Below, in pieces: positions 5,377 through 12,247 of a DNA stretch of 18,100 nt; the first letter of the stretch is position 1, and each line of letters opens with the position of its first letter. The notes under the pieces are model-generated. The model made no database searches. It was not told the origin of the DNA and was given only the letters and a program-made list of their open reading frames with translations. Source of the DNA: CAYVWB01 sp964455395 (lineage in GTDB: Bacteria; Desulfobacterota; Desulfovibrionia; Desulfovibrionales; Desulfovibrionaceae). Both the position numbers and the translations under genes were made by a program. The DNA lies in contig CAYVWB010000081.1 of NCBI GenBank assembly GCA_964455395.1, positions 1 through 18,100 of the forward strand. Reading direction: 5' to 3'.

Positions 5377-5661
5377 GGCGGGATTCCTGAGAATGCGTGG
5401 CGGGTCGATTTCGGAAAAAGGGGTCGCGCCGTGGCGCATGATGCGGGCCGGCGCATGGCTCGAACGGTGATGTGCGCGGGGATGTGCGCGGTGATGTGCG
5501 CGGTAGGGTCAGCCATATCGCCCATGTCGGCCGCTCTCGGGGAGACGGGTTCGGCTCGGCCCCGGACCATTCCCCCGGGGTCATCCGATGGCGGGCTGTG
5601 GGGGCAGGCCGTGGGTGCGGGCTGCGGGCTGCGTGACAGGCCGGGACGGATTCGCCATCGA
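5377..5661. other. Intergenic gap between neuB-like and glycosyltransferase genes
   Basis: There are 285 bases without a credible gene. The gap contains three 12-bp tandem repeats (5469-5504), GC-rich repeated GCGGGCTG/CAGGCCG words near 5590-5640, and a CCCCGGGG palindrome. No clear promoter or U-tract terminator was found on the minus strand, so read-through from neuB is likely. Confidence 0.5.
5469..5504 (+). repeat. Three tandem 12-bp repeats
   Basis: GATGTGCGCGGG (5469-5480) is followed by two exact copies of GATGTGCGCGGT (5481-5492 and 5493-5504). It is non-coding on both strands as annotated here. Copy number may vary between strains. Confidence 0.85.
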
Positions 5662-6750
5662 CTATTTGGGCACGGTGATCGCGGCCTTGAGCATGGCCCA
5701 GTCCAGAGCCTCGTCCTCCTCGACGTCCTGGAGGAGCTGCTGGCCCACCACGTCGTCCCAATGGAGGGGAGAGACGCCATCGCCGGGGCTCTTGATGGTG
5801 ATGTCCTCCTCCGAGATGACAGCGCCGGCGGCGAGCGCTCTGGCCATGACGATGGATTTGCGCAGTTTCACGGCGCAGCGTTTTTCGTCCGGCGAGACCT
5901 GCTTGCTGTCGCAGCTCATGGCCATCTCCATCTCGCGGATCATGGTCACCAGCTGGGTGAGCTCCGCCGGTTCGAGGGAGGCGGTGTGGTCCGAGCCGGG
6001 GAGCGTTCTGTCCAGGGTGAAGTGGCGCTCCACCATGCAGGCGCCTTGGGCCACGGCGGCCAGGGAGGGAGCGAGGCCGCGCTCGTGACCGGAATACCCC
6101 ACAGGAAGGTTGTAGCGGTGTTTGAGCTGTTGCATGACGGGCAGACAGATTTCCTGCTCCGGGCACGGATACGTGCTGTTGCAGTGCAGCAGGACGATCT
6201 GGTTGTGGTAGGCGCGCACTTCCCGCACGCCGCGGTCTATCTCCAGCCAGTCGCTCATGCCTGTGGAGAGCACCACCGGCGTCTCCGAAGCGCCCACGGC
6301 GCGCAACAACGGCACGCTGACCAGGTCCGCCGAGGCGAGTTTCAGGAGTTCGATGTCGAGCTCCAGCATCTGCTGCAGGGAGACGGCGTCCCACACGGAC
6401 GCGAAGAAGCACAAGCCCAGGCCCTCGCTGAGGGTCTTGAGCTCGGCCATGTCGTCCATGGAGAGTTCCAACGCGTCGCGGTGGGCGCCGTAGGTGGCTC
6501 CGAAACTGGCTGCGCCGCCGTACGGTTTGCGCCTGCCGGCGAGGGTGAGCAGTGCGCGGGTGTCGCGCTTCTGGAACTTCACGGCGTTGGCGCCGGCGCG
6601 CGCCGCTGCGTGAACCATCTCCTTCGCGGTGTCCAGGCTGCCTTGGTGGTTGTTGCCTATTTCCGCAACGACGAAGCACGCCTGGTGGTGGCCGATGCGC
6701 ACCCCGGAGGCGAGCTCAATGGCGTGTGGCTCTTTGGGAATTTTCAACAT
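5662..6750 (-). CDS. neuB: NeuB-family sialic/nonulosonic acid synthase
   Basis: NeuB-type enzymes condense phosphoenolpyruvate with an N-acyl hexosamine (e.g. ManNAc or a 2,4-diacetamido sugar) to form sialic, legionaminic or pseudaminic acid in the cytoplasm. The 362-aa protein has the TIM-barrel signature AEIGNNHQGS (29-38), NAVKFQKRD (55-63), the GYSGHERG loop (218-225) and ERHFTLD plus PGSDH (241-255). It also has a C-terminal antifreeze-like SAF domain from about residue 295. Length and motif order are complete. ATG 6750 is preferred as it lies beside the stop of the upstream flavoprotein gene (6744-6746), implying translational coupling. ATG 6759 would add three residues; neither has a clear Shine-Dalgarno. 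Which nonulosonic acid is made cannot be decided, and no CMP-transferase (neuA) is in the window. Confidence 0.92.
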   Translation of the reverse strand: MLKIPKEPHAIELASGVRIGHHQACFVVAEIGNNHQGSLDTAKEMVHAAARAGANAVKFQKRDTRALLTLAGRRKPYGGAASFGATYGAHRDALELSMDDMAELKTLSEGLGLCFFASVWDAVSLQQMLELDIELLKLASADLVSVPLLRAVGASETPVVLSTGMSDWLEIDRGVREVRAYHNQIVLLHCNSTYPCPEQEICLPVMQQLKHRYNLPVGYSGHERGLAPSLAAVAQGACMVERHFTLDRTLPGSDHTASLEPAELTQLVTMIREMEMAMSCDSKQVSPDEKRCAVKLRKSIVMARALAAGAVISEEDITIKSPGDGVSPLHWDDVVGQQLLQDVEEDEALDWAMLKAAITVPK

Positions 6751-8345
6751 CGCTCGCATTGATGGTTGTCAGTGGTGAGCAGGAGCGCTGTTTGCAACAT
6801 GAGCTGGGCTTGGCGATCGGAAGCGGCGTGTCGCTGCTCCCTCAGCACGCGTATCTCATCGGCAGTCGCGCGGATATGATTAGGGCGAACACACCGGTGC
6901 AGCGCTTGGGCCAGCCATAGGGTCACGCGCCGCCGTTCCTCGACATGAGCCGCCTGGGCGGACTGGGCGGACTGGGCGAACTGGGCGAACTGGGCGAACT
7001 GGACGCCAAGCGCGCCGTGTTCGACTGCTGCCGGTTGCGCTACGGTCGACGCTGTCGTTTCGAAAGGCGTCTCGCCACCTCTTGCCGTGGCGCCGGGCTC
7101 GCCCGTAGTCGCAATGGAGCGCCGGGCCATCGTCGAGGCGTCCCGAACGCGCAGCGCTCCTTCAGCGGCCGCCGCCGCGCCTGCGCGCGCTCCGAAGACG
7201 AGACACGCTGCAGCCATGGCCCCGCCTATACGGTTGGCGCCGTGCATGCCGGTCGCGCATTCGCCGGCGGCGTACAGCCCCGGGACCGTGGTGCGGCCGT
7301 ACGCGTCGATGACGGCTCCTCCGTTGGAGGCGTGCGCCATGAGCGTCACCCCGAACGGCGCGGTCCAGGCATTGTCGGCATTGCCTGGTAGCCGTTCCCT
7401 TACTGTGACAACGCCGTGCTTGTCTACCTGAGCGAGCGCGAAATCATCCACGGCCGCCGAAGCCAGACCGTGGCCGTAAGGGCAATGGCCTTGTCGCTGC
7501 GTTGCGAGCCGCGCCAACGTTGGCGGGGGCGTTGTTTCCCGGTCGTCCATGGTCGGCGCCATGGCGCGAGCCGAGTCGTCCGCCAGTTTCCACACCGGCC
7601 AGAAAGCGCGCGTGGCCACCCGCGCCCACATCCACTGCAGAAAATGCGTGTTCGCCATGCGGGCGCCGGCTTCAGCCAACAGCCCTTGCCCGAACCCGGG
7701 GTTGCCGCCGCCGGCCTGGGTGTTGCGGAAGAGCGACGCCGGCCCGCCCAAAGCGGCCACCACGGCGCCGGCCGGCTGGACTGCCGTCTCTTTGTGCGCC
7801 GTGCGCAGCAATGCGCCGCACACGCGCCCATCCGAGTCGCGCAGCAGAGCGGTAGCCACCGCGCCTGTCATGAACTCGACGCCAAGACGCCGCGTCTTGC
7901 GGAGCATGGCCGCGTGCGCCGCGCCGAGCCCGCGAATGACCGTCGCGCGGCGGGAGTGCGGGCTGAAACAGGAGGGATAACGCCGCAATGCGCCGTCCGC
8001 TTCCCTGTCGAAGGGGAGGTTCGCGGCTTCCAGCTCCAGTCGACGGTGGAGGGCTTCCTCCGCGAGAATACGCGTCAGCGTCGGTTCGATGAATCCTGCG
8101 CCGGCGCAACCCATGGCTTCGGCGACGAAGGCTTCGCGTTCGTGGTCGTCCTCCGGAGCATGCAGGCCGATGGCGTCATTGGGGTTGGCGAAGGAGGAGC
8201 CCCCAGGCCCCGGCGTCGCAGCCGCCACACGCACCACGGCCAGCGGGTCGGCTTCACGCGCAGCCCAGGCCGCGCGCAGGCCGGCGAACCCGCCGCCCAA
8301 CACCAGGACCGCCACAGGCGGCAAAATGGGGTGCGAACTGGTCAT
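6744..8345 (-). CDS. FAD-dependent oxidoreductase, fumarate reductase/L-aspartate oxidase superfamily
   Basis: This is a 533-aa flavoprotein. The N-terminal dinucleotide motif VLVLGGGFAGLRAAWAA (GxGxxG at 17-22) binds the ADP part of FAD. Near residue 390 the segment GRTTVPGLYAAGECATG-MHGANRIGG is the hallmark of SdhA/FrdA/NadB flavoproteins. The usual HPT substrate motif is not visible: the matching place reads FLQWMWAR, and the HYxMGG motif appears as AHASNGG. The substrate may therefore not be succinate, fumarate or aspartate. The C-terminal part includes a low-complexity stretch of FAQ/SAQ repeats, then a helical tail. No twin-arginine or signal sequence is evident, so it is probably cytoplasmic. 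Start ATG 8345 lacks a clear ribosome binding site but directly precedes the FAD motif. Its end overlaps neuB by seven bases. Confidence 0.82.
   Translation of the reverse strand: MTSSHPILPPVAVLVLGGGFAGLRAAWAAREADPLAVVRVAAATPGPGGSSFANPNDAIGLHAPEDDHEREAFVAEAMGCAGAGFIEPTLTRILAEEALHRRLELEAANLPFDREADGALRRYPSCFSPHSRRATVIRGLGAAHAAMLRKTRRLGVEFMTGAVATALLRDSDGRVCGALLRTAHKETAVQPAGAVVAALGGPASLFRNTQAGGGNPGFGQGLLAEAGARMANTHFLQWMWARVATRAFWPVWKLADDSARAMAPTMDDRETTPPPTLARLATQRQGHCPYGHGLASAAVDDFALAQVDKHGVVTVRERLPGNADNAWTAPFGVTLMAHASNGGAVIDAYGRTTVPGLYAAGECATGMHGANRIGGAMAAACLVFGARAGAAAAAEGALRVRDASTMARRSIATTGEPGATARGGETPFETTASTVAQPAAVEHGALGVQFAQFAQFAQSAQSAQAAHVEERRRVTLWLAQALHRCVRPNHIRATADEIRVLREQRHAASDRQAQLMLQTALLLTTDNHQCERC
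6955..6999. repeat. 9-bp minisatellite inside the flavoprotein gene
   Basis: Five tandem 9-bp units (TGGGCGGAC twice, then TGGGCGAAC three times) lie at 6955-6999. On the coding (minus) strand they give repeating FAQ/SAQ tripeptides. Because the unit is a multiple of three, gain or loss of copies would lengthen or shorten the protein without a frameshift. Confidence 0.9.
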
Positions 8346-8470
8346 ACGGAAACATAAGCAAATACCGCGCCAATTTCGGCGTATCCACTTCGACCACCAC
8401 TCCGTCGCGTGCGGTTCGAGCCAGAAGCAGAGCTGCGAACAAGGGGAGGAAGTGGGCAGGGCAGCGCGTT
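8346..8470. other. Gap between diguanylate cyclase and flavoprotein genes
   Basis: This is a 125-base non-coding stretch on the minus strand without a clear terminator. One frame reads a protein-like VVVEVDTPKLARYLL that runs on to 8254 inside the flavoprotein gene. It lacks a ribosome binding site and has no recognisable family, so it is not called. Confidence 0.4.
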
Positions 8471-9454
8471 TCACGCCGCCAGATTGGCGACGCTGACGCG
8501 GTTGCGGCCTTCCATCTTGGCGCGATACAACGCAAGATCCGAAGCCGCCAGAAGTTCCGCCGGGGTGGACTGCGCCGTGGGCAGCTGCGCGCTGACCCCC
8601 ACGCTGATGGTGACGCACTCACCCACTTCGCTGGCGGCATGCTCCAGTTGCAACGCGCAGATGCGCTCCCGGATGGACTCGGCGATGCGTTGGGCTCCCA
8701 CCAGATTCGTTTCCGGCAGCACCACCACGAACTCCTCGCCGCCGTAGCGCGCCACGAAGTCCCGCGGACGCTTCAGAGCCTTGCGCAGGGACTGCGCCAC
8801 CTGCGTCAGGCACTGGTCGCCTTTCAAGTGGCCGTAGCGGTCGTTGTAGGCTTTGAAAAAATCGATGTCGATCATCAAGACGGCCAGGGGCGCGCCATCC
8901 CGCCGCGCACTTTTCCATTCCCTGTCGAAGACGTCGTCAAACCGCCGGCGGTTGGCCACACCGGTCAGGCCGTCGAGGTTGGAGAGTTCCTGGAATGTGC
9001 GCGTGAGGTTCTCCAGCTCCCGCTCGCGGGCTTTGCGCTTGTCCATCTCGTGTTTGAGCTTGAGCACGGAGCCGATCCGGGCCTTGAGCTCGATCTGCCG
9101 AACGGGCTTGTAGATGTAGTCGATGGCGCCGGCTTCGAAGGCGAGCTCCAGATTGGCCTCCTCTTCGCTGGCGGTGACCATGATGACGGGGATGTCGCGC
9201 AGCCGCTCCACGGTCTTGATGCGCCGGGTGGCTTCGATGCCGTCGATGCCGGGCATGTTGACATCCATGAGGATGCAGTCCACGTCCTCGCCGGCGCCGG
9301 TCTCCACCCCCAGATAATCGAGGGCTTGCTGCGCGACGTTGGTCATGACGAGGTTGTTGTACCCCGCGTTGCGCAGGATGGTCTCCAGAAGCATCCGCGC
9401 GGTCTCGGAGTCGTCCACGATCATGATGCGCATGGATTCTTTGGTGGGGGACAT
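8471..9454 (-). CDS. PleD-like response regulator with GGDEF diguanylate cyclase domain
   Basis: This 327-aa protein has two domains. Residues 8-130 are a CheY-like receiver with acidic pair D14/D15, phospho-acceptor D64 (LMDVNMP), T94 and K116. Residues about 155-325 are a GGDEF domain with LTGVANRRRF, DIDFFKAYNDRYGH and the intact active site GGEEF (238-242). An inhibitory-site RxxD (RPRD, 229-232) lies five residues before it. It should make cyclic di-GMP from GTP in response to a sensor kinase and be subject to product inhibition. No kinase is adjacent. Candidate starts are 9433, 9454 and 9538. I chose 9454 because the receiver begins there and a TTGACA element with a palindrome lies upstream of 9538; none has a good Shine-Dalgarno. 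It heads the minus-strand operon that continues with the flavoprotein and neuB, though 125 bases separate it from the next gene. Confidence 0.9.
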   Translation of the reverse strand: MSPTKESMRIMIVDDSETARMLLETILRNAGYNNLVMTNVAQQALDYLGVETGAGEDVDCILMDVNMPGIDGIEATRRIKTVERLRDIPVIMVTASEEEANLELAFEAGAIDYIYKPVRQIELKARIGSVLKLKHEMDKRKARERELENLTRTFQELSNLDGLTGVANRRRFDDVFDREWKSARRDGAPLAVLMIDIDFFKAYNDRYGHLKGDQCLTQVAQSLRKALKRPRDFVARYGGEEFVVVLPETNLVGAQRIAESIRERICALQLEHAASEVGECVTISVGVSAQLPTAQSTPAELLAASDLALYRAKMEGRNRVSVANLAA

Positions 9455-9540
9455 GGAGAGTATGCTCTGGCTCGCGTGCAAGGTCTTGTCGGGGGGGAGC
9501 ATGAGCGCGAAAAGGCGCGATGCTGCTCCGGTATTCATGC

Positions 9541-9560
9541 ATATTCTGAATATTTGTCAA
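9541..9560 (-). promoter_or_regulatory. Palindrome next to a TTGACA -35 element
   Basis: ATATTC-T-GAATAT at 9541-9553 is a perfect 6-bp dyad. It abuts TTGACA on the minus strand (9560-9555). A 17-base spacer places only a poor -10 (TGAATA) at 9537-9532. The arrangement resembles an operator over a promoter for the diguanylate cyclase gene, if that gene starts at 9454 or 9433. Confidence 0.35.
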
Positions 9561-9605
9561 GGTCTGTACGAAAAATTATCTTTCCATGAGGCGACGCGCG
9601 CCGCC

Positions 9606-9634
9606 TTGCCACTTTGCTCCGGGTGGCGTATGCG
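9606..9634 (+). promoter_or_regulatory. Possible promoter for the radical SAM gene
   Basis: TTGCCA (9606-9611, five of six) and TATGCG (9629-9634, three of six) are separated by 17 bases. The leader to ATG 9779 would be about 140 bases. Weak evidence. Confidence 0.28.
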
Positions 9635-9778
9635 GGTGACATCGTCTCTCCAGCGCATCGTCCCGGGCATGCTCGACCCGATGCAACAACCTGAAATGGC
9701 TCATTTTTCTGGCGACACAGACGCGACCAGCCGCACCGAAACCCGCCAACCACCTCATCTCCCACACGATCCCCCGCC

Positions 9779-11050
9779 ATGGCCAAGGCTCAGAACTACC
9801 TCATGTGGAACATGACGCGGAAATGCAACTTTCGCTGTCATTATTGTTACTTTCCTCACGACGCCACCCCCGTGCAGGAAAACCTCTCCAATACGGCCCT
9901 CAAGCAGCTGCTGGACGCAACCGGCCGCGAATGGGTCATCGGCATGACCGGCGGCGAACCTTTCCTCTACCCGGACTTCGTGGACCGCTGCGCCAGCCTC
10001 GCTGAAACCCACAAGTTGAGCGTGGACACCAATCTGAGCCTTTCCCGCGCCGTGCGTCGCTTCGCCGAAATCGTGCCCCCGGAGCGCGTCCACGACATGT
10101 ATGTCGCCCTCCATATCGAAGAACGCGAACGCCGCAACGCCGTGGAGCCCTTCATCGACAACGTCCTCGCCCTCACGGACAAAGGCTTCGAGGTCGTCGT
10201 CAACTACGTGCTCCACCCCACCCTGGTGGACCGCTACCCCGCAGACCGCGACTACTTCGCCGAGCGCGGCGTCACCCTCACCCCACGGCCTTTCAAAGGC
10301 CTCTTCGGCGACCGCGAATACCCCGGCGCCTACGCGGCGACCACGCGCGCTTTCTTCAGCGAAACCCCCGGCGTCTCCGACCCGGGCAAGAAGATGGTCT
10401 TCGATTTCGGCGGCGTGCTCTGCAACGGCGGACGCACTTTCCTGCGCATGGAGCCGGACGGCGTGGTCTACCGCTGCTCCGGGGAAAAGACGGTGCTGGG
10501 GAGCCTGGAGACGGGCGTGACCCTCTACGACGAGCCGCAGCCCTGCCGCGCGCGACGCTGTCCGTGCCTGGGGCCGAACCACGTGGCGCTGACCCCCACG
10601 GAGGAACTCGTCTTCCAGGGGGTGAAGCGCGCCGCCACGGGAGACGTCGACGCCGCAACCGAGCGTTTCGCCGAAGCGCTTACCCAGGAACGCGCCATGA
10701 GCACCGCCACGGTGAATCTGGGCTGGCTGGCCTGGGACGTCGGGGACCGCGCCACGGCTCTGGCGCACTTCCGCGAAGCCTTCACCACGGACCCCACCGC
10801 GCCCTACGTGGCCGGCAACCTGGCGGCGGCGCAGGCCCTGCAAGGCGATACGGCCGACGCCCTGGCGACCCTGGACGCCTACGAGCAATCCTCGGCGCAC
10901 AAGCTGGACAAGCGGATGATGGAACCCTTGCGCCGCGCCCTGGCCGCCAAAGCCACGCCATCCGGCTGGCCGCGGCTCTCCCCCTCCATCAAGCCCCACT
11001 GGATGCGCGACGTGGACATGGTGGTGGGCGGAGGGAAATGTCGGGAGTGA
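9779..11050 (+). CDS. Radical SAM protein with SPASM-like Cys region and TPR-like C-terminus
   Basis: This 423-aa protein opens with the radical SAM motif CxxxCxxC (C16, C20, C23 in TRKCNFRCHYCYF), which binds the [4Fe-4S] cluster that cleaves S-adenosylmethionine. GMTGGEPFLYPDF (about 55-67) is the SAM-contacting GGE segment. Extra cysteines occur around residues 218-265 (LCNGG, YRCSGE, CRARRCPC), resembling an auxiliary-cluster (SPASM/twitch-like) region. From about residue 278 the chain turns into Ala-rich helical repeats like TPRs (AATGDVDAATERFAEAL, NLGWLAWDVGDRATALAHF), useful for partner binding. The start has no good Shine-Dalgarno but gives the usual short lead to the first Cys. Related fusions are often maturases or modify peptides or sugars. 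No precursor peptide is seen beside it, so the substrate is unknown. It is divergent from the diguanylate cyclase gene. Confidence 0.88.
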   Translation: MAKAQNYLMWNMTRKCNFRCHYCYFPHDATPVQENLSNTALKQLLDATGREWVIGMTGGEPFLYPDFVDRCASLAETHKLSVDTNLSLSRAVRRFAEIVPPERVHDMYVALHIEERERRNAVEPFIDNVLALTDKGFEVVVNYVLHPTLVDRYPADRDYFAERGVTLTPRPFKGLFGDREYPGAYAATTRAFFSETPGVSDPGKKMVFDFGGVLCNGGRTFLRMEPDGVVYRCSGEKTVLGSLETGVTLYDEPQPCRARRCPCLGPNHVALTPTEELVFQGVKRAATGDVDAATERFAEALTQERAMSTATVNLGWLAWDVGDRATALAHFREAFTTDPTAPYVAGNLAAAQALQGDTADALATLDAYEQSSAHKLDKRMMEPLRRALAAKATPSGWPRLSPSIKPHWMRDVDMVVGGGKCRE

Positions 11051-11082
11051 CCGACTGCGCGACGCCCGACCCGCCGCGCTCT

Positions 11083-11116
11083 GGCCGGCCTTCCCATCAC
11101 GACCGAGGCGCCGGCC
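11083..11116. terminator. Hairpin between convergent radical SAM and glycosyltransferase genes
   Basis: GGCCGGC (11083-11089) pairs with GCCGGCC (11110-11116) around a 20-base loop, in the 147-base gap between two converging genes. No U-tract follows on either strand. It may act as a bidirectional or Rho-assisted stop. Confidence 0.3.
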
Positions 11117-11197
11117 TCCCTTCGACACGCCAGCCACTCGGACAAGCACTCCGCCGGACGCTCCCGTCGTCTTCCGGCGCTGCAGCAGGCCCGCCGC

Positions 11198-12247
11198 TCA
11201 AGACGCCCTGCGCTCCGCCCTCAACGCGTTCAACTGCGCCGCAACGGACTGCGCCGCGCGCGCCATGGGCTGCGCCCACGCCGTCGTCAGAGCCTGTGCG
11301 GCCATGCGATCCCTGCCGGCCGGGTCGTCCAGCCACCGGGAGACCGCTTCCACCAGCGCCGCCGCCACGCGCGGCGTCCCGGCTGCGCCTGCGCGCCAGA
11401 GCGGCTCGGGTCGTACGCCACCGGGAGCGCCGCAGTCCGCATAGTCCCGACCAGCCGTGAAGGGTGCGGGATCATGGATATATTCCGAAAGCACGAAGCG
11501 TCCGTTACAACAATACTCGAAGAGCCGTGGGGACTCGAAGGTGGCGGCGTGGTCGAAATGCAGATTCAGCGCAATGGCGGCGTCCGCCAGAGCCGGACCC
11601 TTTTTCCATCCCCATATCCCCTGGCTTTTCGGGTGGATGGTGAATCGACTGGCCAACGCCTCCAGCAAGCGGTCACGGCGGTCGTCCACACCGCCGAGCG
11701 CGCCGATGAAGATGAGATCGTACCGGGGGGACGTCCGCACTCGGCGTGGCGACGCGGTGGGCTGCGCCTGATGAGCGTCCCCAGGCGACGCCTCATCGAG
11801 GAGGACGCATTCGGGGTAGGCCATCTCGCGGAAGGCTCCGTACGGCAGCCAGTGGACTGGAGGAAACGCCCGGCCACCGGACGCGACGCGCGCCGCCGTG
11901 AGGAACCGCGCCGTGTTGCGGTGCCATTCGAAGACGAGGTCGTAATCCGGGGCGTAGTCCAGAAAGATGGCGTAACGCTCTTTGCCGAAGGTCTCGGCGC
12001 CGGCTTCCGGAGTGGGAAACTGCTCTGTCTGGACACAGGCGTGGACCACGTCCTGCCGACGCTGCACCCGACCACGGTGCTTGTGCGGTCCCACCACCAG
12101 AAAGGCGTTCAGGCCGCGGCCGTAGTCCAGGTCTTCCAAGGACTCGGCGGCATGGCCCAAGCCGTGCATGGCGCGGACCATGGCCTCCCGGTAGGGGATG
12201 AAGTATTTGCGCTGCGCCACCACGCCCAGCTTGAGCGGCGCAGTCAC
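11198..12247 (-). CDS. CgeB/YkvP-like glycosyltransferase
   Basis: This 349-aa protein resembles the CgeB/'spore maturation' glycosyltransferase group (GT1-like, GT-B fold). Recognisable parts are the N-terminal KLGVVAQRKYFIPYREAM, the YDLVFEWHRNTARFL segment, YDLIFIGALGGVDDRRDRLLEAL at the start of the C-terminal domain, and ALNLHFDHAATFESPRLFEYCCNGRFVLSE. The last is the family donor-site pattern (alNlh...E.pRlfE...cG.fvlse). GTG at 12247-12245 is taken as the start because it overlaps the TGA of the acetyltransferase gene (GTGA) and AGGAG lies about 10 bases upstream. The final gene of a three-gene minus-strand operon, it probably adds a sugar to a surface glycan. Donor and acceptor are unknown. 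Confidence 0.78.
   Translation of the reverse strand: MTAPLKLGVVAQRKYFIPYREAMVRAMHGLGHAAESLEDLDYGRGLNAFLVVGPHKHRGRVQRRQDVVHACVQTEQFPTPEAGAETFGKERYAIFLDYAPDYDLVFEWHRNTARFLTAARVASGGRAFPPVHWLPYGAFREMAYPECVLLDEASPGDAHQAQPTASPRRVRTSPRYDLIFIGALGGVDDRRDRLLEALASRFTIHPKSQGIWGWKKGPALADAAIALNLHFDHAATFESPRLFEYCCNGRFVLSEYIHDPAPFTAGRDYADCGAPGGVRPEPLWRAGAAGTPRVAAALVEAVSRWLDDPAGRDRMAAQALTTAWAQPMARAAQSVAAQLNALRAERRAS

Larger units (their letters stand above)
9455..9778. other. Divergent regulatory region between diguanylate cyclase and radical SAM genes
   Basis: This is the gap between the diguanylate cyclase start at 9454 and the radical SAM start at 9779. It is AT-richer than its surroundings around 9530-9590. 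It holds a TTGACA on the minus strand with an overlapping palindrome, and a plus-strand promoter candidate at 9606-9634. No gene is seen apart from possible N-terminal extensions of the cyclase up to 9538. Confidence 0.5.

Noticed and set aside
4873..6762. Plus-strand 629-aa open frame opposite neuB and the glycosyltransferase
   Set aside because: It is a GC-driven antisense shadow: it spans two genes with strong family motifs on the minus strand and shows no recognisable domain.
6955..6999. CRISPR-like or attachment-site repeat
   Set aside because: The units are 9 bp, directly adjacent without spacers, and in frame within a coding region.
8254..8420. Small minus-strand ORF reading VVVEVDTPKLARYLL between the cyclase and flavoprotein genes
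   Set aside because: Protein-like for a short stretch only; it runs into the flavoprotein gene out of frame, with no ribosome binding site or recognised family.
9755..11149. Minus-strand 464-aa open frame opposite the radical SAM gene
   Set aside because: Gly/Val/Arg-rich composition with no family motif, while the plus strand carries clear radical SAM motifs.
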